Shown: positions 44,461 to 57,206 of the stretch, in pieces
How the letters are laid out: every line of letters begins with the position of its first letter
Position numbering within the stretch: position 1 is the stretch's first letter
Assembly: GCA_964017195.1 (NCBI GenBank)
Contig: OZ024887.1
Span: 67,325,228-67,389,227, forward strand
Source of the DNA: Siderastrea radians
Lineage: Eukaryota > Cnidaria > Anthozoa > Scleractinia > Rhizangiidae
Length of the DNA stretch: 64,000 bases
Direction of reading: 5' to 3'
Notes under the pieces: generated by a model
Database searches by the model: none
Told to the model about the DNA's origin: nothing
Seen by the model: the letters and a program-made list of their open reading frames with translations, nothing else
Position numbers and translations under genes: made by a program

Positions 44461-47014
44461 TTGCAGTGCTTTTTATATCTGTACTGCTTGTTTTTCATCT
44501 TATTTAAAAACTTCAATATAGAATTTTGTTAAATTGAGAGTAAAATGGGTAAAACTGTAAGAAGAATTATGACTAATGATTTTATGATTTCGTTGTTGCT
44601 TCGCCCTGACTGTTAGTTCCCGCTGGAAGGGGTAATTTCTTCATACAAAATCACAAAAGTAAGGCTCAGAAATTTTTCTAAAAGCTGCATCAATACGCTT
44701 ATTCATCGTTACAAGTAGATTTTGCATAGAGGAGCATAAATTTTCTTATGATGGCTATCCGTTTTAACTACATTTGCGTTAATCTGTTACTGAAATGTGA
44801 TAAAAATAAGGACGCGACCAATACTGGGCTTGATTGTGAAAGAGATAAGGCTCACAATTTTATTCCGTCGTAAAACCGAACATTTTCTTCATTATTTGAT
44901 GTTTAAGGATAATCTTACAGCATGAAAGCAATTTTGCTGTACTTGTGGCTCTTTAAGTCACCGTTCCATAACCAATAAAACCGACATAATGACTTGGTGA
45001 TTGCGACAAATGCTGCTATAACTGCTTCTTTTAAAGATATTTGTCACAGAGAAATGACTACAAGTCTAATATAAGGCGTATCACACAAGGCACTTGAAAC
45101 ATCATGTATAAATAGAACGACCCGACGCGAATCGCTCATTTCCCACCTTTTTACAGTGTTATCTTTCAGAAGTTACAGAAACGACGAAGAGAAATTGAAC
45201 AAAACGACTGCCAAAAACATGGCGGTGAGAAAAACTTGAACACTCGCAATGGAGCTGCTGGGTGCGTGTTTTCAAATTTGCATCTCGGCCAAGTTGTGGT
45301 TTTTTGACGCTTCGGCGGTACATCGTCCGAATTCATAACATGTCTTCATCGGAGAAATAAGATAACATGGCAAGAGATTTGCTAACTCGAAAGAATGTTT
45401 GGTGGCGTCAGATAGCATTGGAGAAACTATAGTTTATAAGTGACTTCCCGCCTGGAACAAGGACTATGTTCAGTGTCTACAGCCATGCTGACAGAATTGT
45501 GTGGTGAGTAATTTCTTCGCAGCAACTTAGTTTGTATTTGCCATTGCTTTTTGTTGAATGTTTTCTGAATACAGTAATTTGTGAACTAAAATAAATAGAA
45601 TATTGCCTGACTTACACCAGAAAATATGAACAGAGAGAAATACTAATGATTAGCTCCTAAGAATATTCGTAAAACAAAGGCAACTTTGCATCATGATAGG
45701 TTTCGTCAATACACTATTCAGAAGACGAGAATAAAAATTCCATTGAAGGAAATCAATTGAACACTGCAGTGTTTTATTTACAAGTTTTAAAAAGGGGACC
45801 GCAATGCAGTATTTACAAAAACATTAATAACCACTCTTCTTTTACTTTTATACGTTTCTTTCTGACTATTATTACTTTCCCTCGAAGCCATTTGTCTTTG
45901 TGTGTTTTGTACAACGCAGCGCTCAACTGCTATTTCTAAACAGAAGTGGTCCTTTACCTAGTTAGAACGCTCTTTCGATAAATGAAAGCACGTCAAGATT
46001 AAGCATTCCAGTTTTTATATTTTAACAATTTGTTTCCTTTTCAAAAGTTTTCCTTTCTTAGTTTGACGTGAGAGACTAACGCCGCTAGTTACTATTGTTG
46101 TCGTCTATTCATCACGATTTTGTACATTTGAATTCTTTTGAACTGTGGCTTCGAACTGATTTTTAGCAAATAAATGCGCATGAATAATTGGTTTGTAACA
46201 ATCGGGTTTTATATAAGTTCAGAAAATAAAATAAAAAAACTGGCACACTCACGTAATCTTCTCTACCAAAATTAAGATGTAAAAGTGGTCACAAATTCAC
46301 TGTTAAACCAAATATTGCCCAGTATAATGCGCTGACACCCTTCCAATTTCATGATTGTAGGACAACGAAAAGGTTGAATTAAAGGTACTCAAAGGAGTAC
46401 AATAAAACAAAGCCGGAATCGGAGTACTCTATAAAATGGCGCCGTCATTTTTGAGTAATCTGTCAGGTTGCCTTAGTATTCAGGTTATATTGTTCCTCTA
46501 CTGGTCGCCTTTTGAATTCGTTGATTGTAGATAAATAGAAACCTCACGTCCAAAGTGTTCAATGAATAGCGAGAACAATTTTCGAATTAACGTATTGTAT
46601 TTTGTGCATAAGAGATGTCTCACATCCGGTACGTGATATGTTCCTTGCACAAGCAAGTACATCAACTTTACTCACTATTCCTTGATGATTTTTGTACATT
46701 TATCGTTTCAAAATCCTTTGGCTGTGATTTAGTTTAGTATGTGGACTTTAAAGTATTTATTGCTAGTTTTAACGATTACTTGTTTCATAGGGCGATATCT
46801 TTCCTCGGCAGTTTAATAGTGACAAAAGAATACCGTATATTTTGCAAGACAGTGGATCACTTAAAATTCTTCTGTTAGCAAGCAAGCCGTTGTCTCGGCT
46901 TTTTTATTTAGCGATATGTTAACAAGAAATTACAGAAAGACTTCCATAAAGGACAGATGTGATGGGCCAAGTTTTCCGATTTTTTTCGCATAATATATTG
47001 ACCACTAAAAAATA
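44461..47014. other. Gene-free stretch
   Basis: AT-rich, with no ORF of substance and no recognisable repeat. The only open frame of note (45757-45939) has no similarity that I recognise. Confidence 0.5.
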
Positions 47015-47590
47015 TAGCCTCACAAAGTACTTACCGTTGTCAGTTGTCCTTAAACGGTTTTTTTATTGCCCTTTCTCTATTACGCTTCTCGGAATTAATT
47101 TTAACGTTATTCTTTTTCCTGAGCAGTAAAAAAGAATGTGGACTTAGATACGAGTGTGGCCTTTCGAGAGGCAAAGTTAGATGAACGAACGTTTCTATAA
47201 TTTTTGTACTTTTGTTTTTCGACATTATAAAATGTAAAAATTTCACCATGTCTTAATTGTAGACGGCCTGAGGTTTTGCGTTACTTTACTACAATTTTAT
47301 GGCCTTACAAAGTACTCATCGTTGTCAGTGGTTTTAAAACGGTTTTTTAGCGCCCTTTCTCTTTTACGCTTCTCGGAATTCATTTTAACGTTATTCTTTT
47401 TCCTCAGCAGTAAAAGAGAGTGTGTGGACTAAGCTACGAGTGACGCCTTTCGAGAGGCAAAGTAAGATGAATTAACGGTTCTATTTTTAATATATATTTT
47501 TGGTTTTAGACATTTTAAAATGTAAAAAAATCACGATGTCTTAATTGTAGACAACCTGAGGTTTTACGTTACTTTTCTACAATTTTTATG
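47015..47590 (+). repeat. Tandem duplication, ~285-bp period
   Basis: Two consecutive copies (about 47,015-47,300 and 47,301-47,590) share CGTTGTCAGT, TACGCTTCTCGGAATT, TTTTAACGTTATTCTTTTTC, CTTTCGAGAGGCAAAGT and GATGTCTTAATTGTAGAC. They differ by scattered substitutions and small indels. It is non-coding. Confidence 0.85.
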
Positions 47591-47734
47591 AGCTCATCGT
47601 TTGTATGAAGCTACAGAAGAAACGGAATGTCACTGGTCATAAAACCATTCCAAAAAGAACAATACAGTTCGGCAGGTCGGCAGGTGGCAACTCGGAATGA
47701 TAGCGCTGTACATACCCCGAGGCCTTTGCCTTTC

Positions 47735-48160
47735 TAGAGTGACAGTGAACACAGATTTGACAAATTTTCTAACATTTCCACCTCCCATTTTACAGTACCG
47801 CCAAAAAGCGCCGCTGTGTACATTTCACTTAAATGGTCACACTTTAGGATTTCATCTGGCATGGAATATAACGTTAGAACCGCGTTGCAAAGCATATTAA
47901 ACCCTGCCAATAAAAAGTACAACTCTATAACCTTAATTTGAATGTCACACTTAAGGTTTCATTGAGAGACTAAAAGTAAGAGCACATTGTAGAGAATAAC
48001 AGCACCATTGAAAAGTGCCGTCCAGTGGCTTTTATTTAAATGTCACACTTTCAGTAGGGTTTTGTCCACAGATTGAAAAATGACGGCCACCCTGCACAAC
48101 ACAGCCAACAGAAAACAACAACTCGATGCTGTCATTTGAATGGTCATATTTTTTCAGCCA
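47735..48160 (-). repeat. Array of dispersed repeat family C (minus)
   Basis: Reverse-complement units with TTAAATGGTCACACTTTAGG, TTTGAATGTCACACTTAAGG, TTTAAATGTCACACTTTCAG and TTTGAATGGTCATA at intervals of roughly 110 bp, more diverged than at 44,098. Confidence 0.6.
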
Positions 48161-51100
48161 TAAACGCAAAGGTAGAACCGTATCTTCATCCCTCGACGTT
48201 TGATTCTATAAGAAAACAAATACCACTTTTGTTTAGCTTTTGTCAGCACTTAAAAACAAAAAAAGCATCTCTGCGTTTGCCTCTGTTTTGTACACATGTA
48301 CTTCCTTATTTAGTTGTAATCTTGCACTTTCTAAGGTGTGTAAGAACCCGTTGTGGATTATTTTTGGTGTAGGTAAGGTCCGAAGAAGAGACATAGTTCT
48401 TACTGGTTGATTACAAGTTGGCAATATTATTTTTACAGAAAATCGACTTGCTGAATGCGGCCTTGAGCTACTGAAACCTGTTTCTCTGTCTAGCATTTTA
48501 GCAACGCCTACGAAACCTTGTACGAGTCAGTTTACTGTTATATTCTGGAACACCGTTTAGGACCATGATGTATACCCGTCTGACATGAGTAAACGAGATT
48601 AAATTTATATTTCAGTTCACTGAAGACGACCAGCATCTGAAGCAATTTCAAAACTGAATTTCGTCACATTTCCTTCTAGGAATTACCTAAATGTAAAAGG
48701 TGCAGAACAAATGGTTTTTACGTTTTTAGGCTAGTTTCTTTCACAACTCTGCTAACATGGGTAGACTAAAGCACGGCTAGCATGGCAAAAGGTTAATTCT
48801 TCTTGCCTTAAACCAACATGTCTCTTTATTTGGTATTTTTTCACAGGAGAAATCAATTCATTAATTTTAGTGTCCTGCAAGAATTCAATTTGTTTTATGC
48901 TCAAGCTACTATATCAAAAAAATCTGCCATAATTTTGATCAAATTTATGTATAGGGCATTTTGATCAAACTTCGGTATTGTTCTAAGCAGGCACTTCGGA
49001 GCGACCTTTAATTGGGACTTGACATCAGAGATAAGAAAACCAAAACGCAATTAACACAATATTTTATTTCTCGTTCGATTTCCAGTGAAAACCTCACTGA
49101 ACCCCGAGGCGACGTTTTGCAAGAAACTTCGATAATAATAACATTTTCGAATACCTGTAGGGTGTAAAATTGAATGTTTGTGTTAAAATCCAGCAATCTC
49201 TTTACACAAACAATACATGGAAAGACTACCGATAGAGGGATTGATTTCTGTTAATTAATCCATGCTCCCTTCATTGCCAGCTGCAAGGAGGAAGAAGAAG
49301 AATAGAAAAGTCTGCCATAAATTAAAATATGAAAGGTGGAAGTAGATAAGCAGTAGTTAAACAGTCGGTGTGGGACTTAACATTGAGGTCGGTATTGAAT
49401 TCGATAGCAATAAAACGTTCATTAGTAGTAGGATGTTTTGAAACTTCTCACTTAGAAATTTAGCTAAATGCCGTTTTATGGAGCTATAACTCATCGCGAA
49501 AATTAGAGCATAAATCATTTCATTTTAGTGTCAGTTCTTGCGATATTTATGACGTCCGAGGAAAAGGAAAAAAGCGCTGTCATAACATTAAAAGTGCTTT
49601 TAAATCAACAAAAAATTACCCCCGGTGAAAGTGCTCATTTAATGTCGGTATTTATTTGCTTGTGCAAGATTAAAGGTGTGGAAAATTTGTCGATGAAATT
49701 TTCAGAGTTTTAAAGCATGATTTGAAGTTTCATAACTACCTTAATAGTTACCGGCGTGTGCTTATTTTACCACGCCTGGAAGCTTTCTCGCCTGAATTCG
49801 ACACGAGTCTACATATTTGAGTTTTTCTAGAAAACTCATAACTAGATGCAAGCAACACGTTTATCTTTAAAATTGGTACGAAAATAGTAGTTGATAATTT
49901 TGCAGTGATATTAGTGTTGCGGTATCAACAAATTTCATAACACATTCGACACGACCAAAAACATGTTTCATTCCCGTTCCGACTTTCTCTCTCTAGCCCT
50001 TTTTCAACTTGTTATAAGAATGTAGCAGGTCTCCGTTTAGTTTCAAAAGTATTCTTGTATTAGTACTCTCCCCTCCAAGAAGTTTTGTTTTCGTTATTTT
50101 TGTGCGTAGTTAAATTTTCGCGAAAATGAAATCCGTAAGACGTAATCCATCCTGAAGGAAATTTAATATTACTCGCTGACAATAATTCAAACTGGTTGGA
50201 TCATAATATACCCTACCTTAATTTCGGCCATACTTATTATTAAACCGTTTATGCATAATAAAACTCCATTTATTGAACAGGGAGTTTTGCGAATAGCGTA
50301 AAAAAATTACCCGAGAAAATTTTACCGCCCAAATTTTCACAGTTCCAGAGAACTCTAATCTTAACCACTAAAAATAAAGGGAGAGTGTAACATTTTCAAA
50401 TGTTAAAAATACAGTAGAGTAAAGGTTGTTTGAAAGCTGTTTAAAATCACATCAACTTATGTGTGTAGCCAAAAATTCATTCAGCTTCAAAGTTCGCATA
50501 TAAAGTAACATCTTATGAAGTACTATTTTATCTCTCGTTGCTCCACTGAAGATCTACCATCCTCTCCAAATCGCTTGTATCTTCAATTCATTGCACATTG
50601 TGTTGTTAAAATTGTTTTGAAAATCAAACAGCAAGATATAAAAGCAACTGCAGAGTAATTTGAAGTTGTTTTTTTTTTCACTGGGCGTGAATTGTCAGCT
50701 AAGTTGGGGTTTACTGACTAACTCGGTGAGGGACTTTTTCTAAATTCAACAGGAATCCTGCTAAGTGAGGCAAATGTCTTGTCTCATTTTTTTCTGAAAA
50801 CGAAATGAATTGATTGTCGGACAATTAGTTTAAGAAGTTAGCTCTTTTCCGTCAGTTGCTTTTAAACGTCTTCGTCGGTCCTTTATGGGCTTTGGAATAG
50901 CACTTTAGAGCGGAAAATTAAGAAATCACAGCTTAAGTAGTCAAAAAAAGTGTTTCATGTAAAGGAAACATCTGTTTAGTAGAGAGACCCTAAAAAAGAG
51001 TGACTTTTTAATGGCGAGTCAGTTTCACTATGTGAATTATGTAGCGAGCGTATATTTGAACTTAAAAACCTGTAATTATATGCTTAACATGATTGCTTTT

Positions 51101-51644
51101 TCTTTTAAGAGCATTCTGAATTTGCTTCTCCAAGGAAAGTAATGGTTTAGTTAATGTGATAAAAAACTGTCGTTTAAAACACCGCTTTTAACGGTACCTG
51201 TTTGAACTTAAAATATTCTAGCGAAAAATCACGGTCGCTGATCTGTTTCAGTAATGATACGAGATTTATTACATGAACGAGTGAAATCAGTTTGTGAAAA
51301 CGATGTGCGTGTTATTTTGAAATTCGCCCGTGTTAATTAATACCAAGGAATACCGCAAATAATTTTAAGTACGAAGTATCTTAAGCACCCCAAGATAGAC
51401 CGGTTGTTAAAATATTATCCAAATAATGGTTTTCTTGCATATTCGAGCAGCTTGACTTAAATAAGGAACACATGAAACAAGGAAATTTAGGGAAAGACTT
51501 AGAAAGTCGTTTTTTTTTATTCTGTTCCCCTTAACTGGGGATATAACAGGGATATAACAGCATCAATTGCTTTTGGCTGGATATTTAAATGGCCGAAAGA
51601 AATTTTCAGGGAACGCAATTTTATAACACAAATTTGAGAGTCGT
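48161..51644. other. Gene-free stretch upstream of the homeobox gene
   Basis: No supported ORF or RNA gene. It contains a GGAGGAAGAAGAAGAA purine run near 49,289 but is otherwise unremarkable AT-rich DNA. Confidence 0.5.
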
Positions 51645-51835
51645 TTCTGCCCTGCGGATGAAATCCTCAAGTATGGCTATCCGAATGAAAGCTATTGAGC
51701 AGTACTTTCCCGTGGTACTGTTTAGTACGTTGTACAGGGTGGTTCTTATTTCTGAGTCTGTGCATGAAATCCTAAAGTGTGACCATTCAAATGAAAGCTA
51801 TTGAGCTGTAGTTTTTCGCGGTGATGCCGGCTTGT
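51645..51835 (+). repeat. Dispersed repeat family C, two units (plus)
   Basis: GGATGAAATCCTCAAGTATG and CATGAAATCCTAAAGTGTGA are each followed by GAATGAAAGCTATTGAGC or AAATGAAAGCTATTGAGC, and GTACTTTCCCGTGG separates them. The units match the array at 44,098. Confidence 0.7.
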
Positions 51836-54800
51836 TTTACAGTTTTTTCTGTGTGTGTTCAGGCTTGATTTCGGGTACACTGTGAGTTTGAGAGTAAAAA
51901 CTTTATTAACGTTATTGCTATGAATTATACAAAACGAGTAGATAAGAATTTCCGTGAACCTTGAGCTCAATAAAACTAAAAGATATAACAATAATCGACA
52001 AGAATAACACTAATAGTCATAGGATTTTTAAGCCCACCATTAGATTAAGGCCCGTTAGCGTTTCCGTAGCTGGAACGGATGGTACCTTGACCAAGTAGCA
52101 TTCCACTTGGGCTCAGATAAACATTGCAAAAAAAATTCCTCCGCAGACTTTTATTGGAGGTAATAAAGTTCTATTTGTGTGCATACAACGTTAAAAAATT
52201 CAGCCCCAGCAAAGGATCCCCAAGTTATTTCTTCGCGGGTTGTTTTACCTTCTTCTGAAATGGCTAAGTGAAGACCCAGTCTGAGAAGTATTTAGTAAAA
52301 ATGTTGACTTTTTAAATTAATGTACTCTCTTTGTTTTGCAGCTAGTTATGAGATCTTACTTGATATTCCCTTTATCAGTGTTGGAATACTTAAACTGGTA
52401 ATTTTGAAATCAACCAAGCATTACCTTGTTGTGGAGTTTAATAACTCCTTATCATGTTCAGTCACGTTTGTAGGTCGTTAGCGCCATAGTAACTTGTTAA
52501 ACTCGGCCTTTAGTAACTGTTTTGCCACACGAAACGCTATCTTCGCGAGAAGAAATCGAACTAGGTCAACCACTTTACAACAAAAACTACAAATTCAGTA
52601 TTTTAAAAGAAAAGTAGGTGCACAAACTGAACATATGTGGAAAATTCAAACTACACAATATCTTTTTGGCGTGTTTTGAACTTAAAAATCTCGATATTTC
52701 TACGCTGTCTGCCTTCTTTAAAGGGCTTTATTTCATAAACGCTTCATGTATATGCATAACAAAGAAAAGTTTGACCATAACCCCCACAGAGCAATCAAAA
52801 GAACACTTCTCTTCACTACCAGGAGTCATATAAGGTAACAGTTGTTTTGAGAAAGAAAACTCCCTTAAAGGCCGGCAAGGTGAAGTGAATAACGCGTGCG
52901 TAAATTTTAAGGGGGCTTCTCTCTTTTAGAAACTCGGGTGAAATATTTAAAGCTCAACAGCTTTGAGGTTAATTTGCTTAACAAATATGTGATATTTGCT
53001 AAGTGTATTGTTTGGTCAATTGGAGGGAGGAGATGTTGAAAGGTTAGCAGGAACAGAACAGAACAGGTTAATATTGAAATCATGTAGCTTTTCTTTCTTC
53101 CTTTGATCTGCCATACAACGTTTCCGGTATAGTTCGGAGTGAATGGAAATTTAGCACCAAAGCAAAGCATGTCTCCTTTTCTTTCACACAAAGAGCTACA
53201 TTCTTTTGTTTGAAGAAGCTGAACACAAGAAAACAACACTATCAAGCTTACTTTACGTTTACGCATTTACAGCTGAGAAATGACGCACCAAATATCGAGA
53301 CAACGGTGGTATATTAAAATCACGCGCCAGTGAGAAAAAGCCGGCTCACTAGTATTACGATAATATCACTTGAAACTCCTCAGAGTTTTTAAAAACTCGA
53401 GTATTTTGGGATTTTATTCATAAGCAGCACTTTCTTCTTTTCCTTGTTTAAGCTGTTCTTGCCAAATGTTATAAAGATAAATTATCAAATATGAAAATTG
53501 CTGCATCGAAGTCGCAATGAATAAAATTACTGTCTTAACTGGGACACCTGCTTGTAGGTATATTTACTAAAAGGACCTCCGACAAATTACTTAGTACCCC
53601 AGAAAAAGTTTAATCTCTACATCAATTCTGACATTGTGTGTAGCGCAAAGCAAACTGACACTTCGTTTTCTCAAGAGCAAATAAAGCTTTCTATGGAGAA
53701 AGTGAATATTAAACCGAAATTGAAAGAGATTTACAGTTTTATTATGCAAACTGTGTTATAAATTAAGGACATGACACGTTAATTCTATCAAACCTTTTCA
53801 ACTGTTTATAGTCCGGATGCAATGTTTGAATAAAATAAAGAACAGTAAGGAAAGAAGCCAATGCCTTGATTTCGTAAAACGTTTCAGTTAGTTAGCAGTG
53901 CTGTCGCCATTTTGTATAATCAATTAAAAGTTTTGCGTTCATGCAAAACCTAAGAGAACCCATTTACCGGTTTGGCAAAGAGCTTAATGAATGCACTCAG
54001 CCTCAAGTCGCCAAAAATTGTCTCAGCTTTTCTGTTTCTGTTAAGGTTACATTTCCTTCTTGTTTTCACTTTTCATTAGGCAAAAGATTTTCATTAGTCT
54101 AATATAGGCTTCATTGTTGCGCGCTTATATTCTCTCGTGGCATGGGAGGCCTTTTGTTAACACCTTCAAACAAATCACAGCAAAATTACGTTGAGTTCGA
54201 CAAGCGAACGTTGATTAACGCGCAAGCAAAACGCGATTTTACGAGTTTGCTTTTATCAACAAACCAGCCTTACGACCACAGCTGGCAAGGTTCTTACTTT
54301 TAATTTCTTATCTCTAACAATTTTATTAATTGCCAAATTCACCAACAGTGTGAGCAAAATTTAAAACCCCTCTACAGATGAAAGCATTCAAAAAGTCTTG
54401 ACACCGTTTACTTTCAGTCTGTATTCGACGTAACACTTGCTTACTAAATCGCTCGCGGTATTCGCGCCTCCAGTCGACTTAACTCAGTGTAAATTGTAGG
54501 TTTCGCTCGATAACAAAGCCTGTTTGTCTTCCGGAAAGCCCGCAAGCGAGGGATATACAAACGTTCCGAACTTTATCAATGTTTACGTGAGACAGATGTT
54601 AAACGCAGGAAGTATTCGTTTGCGAACAAAACACATAGTGTCGTTAAACAATTTGAATCTCAGCAAGATTCTGTTAATAAGAGACTGTTTAGACCACAAT
54701 TGTAAAACTACATCGAAATTCGGCGTTTTCAGATCAACTCAGTCAACTCGCTTCCCTAAAATGATAAATGACCGGTTAGCAGTATGCATGTTGCGCTCTT

Positions 54801-55249
54801 TTGTTAACTCAAAAGCAATCCGACACGAACTCATCTGATCAACTGAAATTTTTACCACAAGTATAGACGTATTCCAATACTACAATGATGCGACAAAATT
54901 AAAAAAACTGAATATTTCCTTTTTTTTGTTTACCGCGTTCTTTGACCCGTATAAAAGATTCAGGAAAAAACGATTGTCCGAATTTCACCGCATCAGGTGC
55001 ACGAGGCTACCGATGCGGTTTTTCATTTTTAATTTCGCGCGAAGCGCCTTTTTATATTTTATTCTTCATAGAATCTGGCACTCAAATTTCCTTAAAAACG
55101 CCCATTGGCACACAAGGTACAGTATTGAGGCTTTTACGTTAATTAAGGCCTTTTCAATACTTAATAATGCGTTTACAAGACGTTTCAACCCAGGTGACAT
55201 ACGTCACGCTTGTCTGGCGTTTACATTATTTATAATACAAAAAACAAAT
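51836..55249. other. Upstream region of the homeobox gene
   Basis: No supported gene. A minus-strand 119-codon ORF (52907-53266) starts with a basic, hydrophobic leader but has no recognisable domain. The ORF at 54524-54838 lacks similarity. The last kilobase is the likely promoter. It includes TACGTCA at 55,199, a half CRE, beside a CAGGTG E-box at 55,191. Confidence 0.4.
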
Positions 55250-55257
55250 TTATAAAT
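55250..55257 (+). promoter_or_regulatory. TATA box of the homeobox gene
   Basis: TTATAAAT lies 56 bp before the ATG. An initiator-like TCAGCTC follows at 55,271-55,277, implying a leader of about 25-35 nt. Confidence 0.55.
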
Positions 55258-55305
55258 ACCCTGTGCGCGCTCAGCTCAGACGCTTATCTTTTCATACGCA
55301 CAACG

Positions 55306-56542
55306 ATGACAACCGGAGCGATGCAGTCGCAGAATTATCCGTACTTTGGCAGCAATCTACAAGGAAAGACCGAGCCTGGCTCGCACGGCCAGCAGCTGGA
55401 TTTTCCCTATACTCCTTGCCGAATGCAGTCACCAAATTATTATAATCAATCGCCACTGCCGAATTTTATGTCACCTTTGCCACAGGGAAGCCTCGGACAA
55501 GTCAATGGGTACACTGCCGAGCCGTCATCGTACCCGAACGCACCGATTTCAGGGCAGAATGGAGGCTCAATTCCCATGGATCATCAAGGCTACTACTCTC
55601 CTCAAGAAGCGGGCCAGAATTGCTCCTTCCATCAATACGCCTGGCTAAAAAGCACCACTCCACCGGAAAACTGGTGGCATAACTCGACTGCAGCAGGTCA
55701 GTAAAGCACGACTTCCTCTTTGGCGCTAAGCTAAGCACGCTCGCGAATTCGCTGGTGCGCTCGCGCTAGCTACAGCTCCTCGCTGCACTAAGCTCCTACA
55801 TTCAGCCTGACTCTGTGAAATGTTTGTCACATAACAAACAACTTATGCAGTTTACAAGCATTAATTCGGCATTAGTTTGACTAATTGTTAAAAATTTGTC
55901 CTCGAACGGCAATCTGTGACCACACGGACGATATTTACAGGCTCCTAACGCCGCGATATTTAACTACTGTCGATACTTGACGCGCCATAAAATTGTACTT
56001 AATAAGCGATCGCCATTAGTCAGCATTTAACCGTGATTTAACAAGAAGATTATACCCATTTTCAAAACGGAACGTATACTCTGTAGTTTTTCTATACTCG
56101 GTTGTTTGTAATAGTTTACTGTATACTTGTTATCATAGGAAATCCTGCGTGGAACAACAGAGGAGGGACAGAAGGAAAGCGCAAAAGAACAGCGTACACT
56201 CGCAAGCAGCTCCTCGAGTTAGAGAAAGAATTTCATTTCAATCATTTTCTAACGAAGGAGAGAAGGGCCGAGATGGCGTCACAGTTAAATCTCACCGAAA
56301 GGCAAGTTAAGATTTGGTTTCAGAATAGAAGAATGAAGTGGAAAAAGTGTAATTCTCAAGCGATGAGCAAGAACGGAAAGCCATCTACAGGATCACAAAA
56401 TTCAAACGCCGCTTCAGTACAAGATCTTCACATTCCTAACCCAGTATCACAACCGTTGAATACAACACCTATAAACTCCCAAACGTCCTTGGACAGTGCT
56501 ACAGTCCCTAGCTGTTTAGGCTACAGAAGCCACCAAAGTTAA
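55306..56542 (+). CDS. Hox-class homeobox transcription factor, 2 exons
   Basis: Exons 55306-55696 and 56139-56542 (donor GTCAGT, acceptor TATCATAG, phase 1) give 264 residues. The N-terminus is rich in Pro, Ser, Gln and Tyr. YAWLK at 111-115 is a hexapeptide-type PBC/Extradenticle contact motif, 27 residues before the homeodomain (143-202). The homeodomain has [20 protein letters not shown], then [32 protein letters not shown]; Gln at position 50 and the WFQNR core are intact. ELEKEFHFN is typical of Hox proteins; Gsx and ParaHox signatures differ. [11 protein letters not shown] resembles anterior (Hox2-type) classes, as in cnidarian Anthox7/8 genes, but central-class membership is not excluded. 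It is a nuclear DNA-binding regulator of axial patterning. The start is ATG 55306; a second in-frame ATG lies 15 bp on. Confidence 0.93.
55697..56138 (+). other. Homeobox gene intron
   Basis: A 442-bp intron, the usual position between hexapeptide and homeodomain in Hox genes. No other feature is visible. Confidence 0.85.
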
Positions 56543-57200
56543 GAAACTTTCATTTCTCGTGCGCGCCTAGCAATCCGTTCATAATTCACGACTGAAATGT
56601 TATTTCAAGAGCCGGTCAATCGCGTTGAACGCAAGTTCAAAGATAATTTTTCCTAGACCGTGAGACAGATTTTATTAAGAGATGCAATTTTATCAAGTTG
56701 ATTTCAAGATTTATTTACCTAAAAATGAATGAATATTCAGAGTAGAGGGTTGACTGGTTGAGTAGAGTCTCTCATTAGCAAGGAAGATCAAAACCGAATC
56801 GCTGCTTTCATTTTGACAATATAACGTCACGAAACAAATCGCTACCTGCTCCGCGTTCCAGTGTACATAGAAACGAAGATTATAAAAAGGTATGAGCTGT
56901 AAATAGAACTTCCCGTTTAGCCATATTTCCATCTCGCCCTCGTATTTTTGACAACTTCTGACATGACTGAAGTGATTCTGTTCCTCACAATTTAAGGTAC
57001 AAACCATATTCCTATTTATGCAAGAATGATTTCTTACAGACAACTATCCTCGAAAAAGGGAGTGCTGATATTTACATTGGATAAATTTCAAATCGCTTTT
57101 TAAAAGATCAACACATTTATTTAATTTCTAAACGGTACACATTTTAGTCAGTTTGTCCTTCGAAACAATCCCTCTATTTGTATATGTTGTGTAAAGATTC

Positions 57201-57206
57201 AATAAA
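57201..57206 (+). terminator. Candidate polyadenylation signal of the homeobox gene
   Basis: AATAAA 659 bp after the stop, followed by a T-rich and TGTGTC stretch. It is the first canonical hexamer that I find downstream. Confidence 0.35.

Noticed and set aside
55210..55305. 32-codon N-terminal extension of the homeobox ORF
   Set aside because: It begins with TTG and spans the TATA box, so it is promoter sequence.
56711..57043. 110-codon antisense ORF in the homeobox 3' region
   Set aside because: No domain, unusual composition, and it lies in the presumed 3' UTR of the sense gene.
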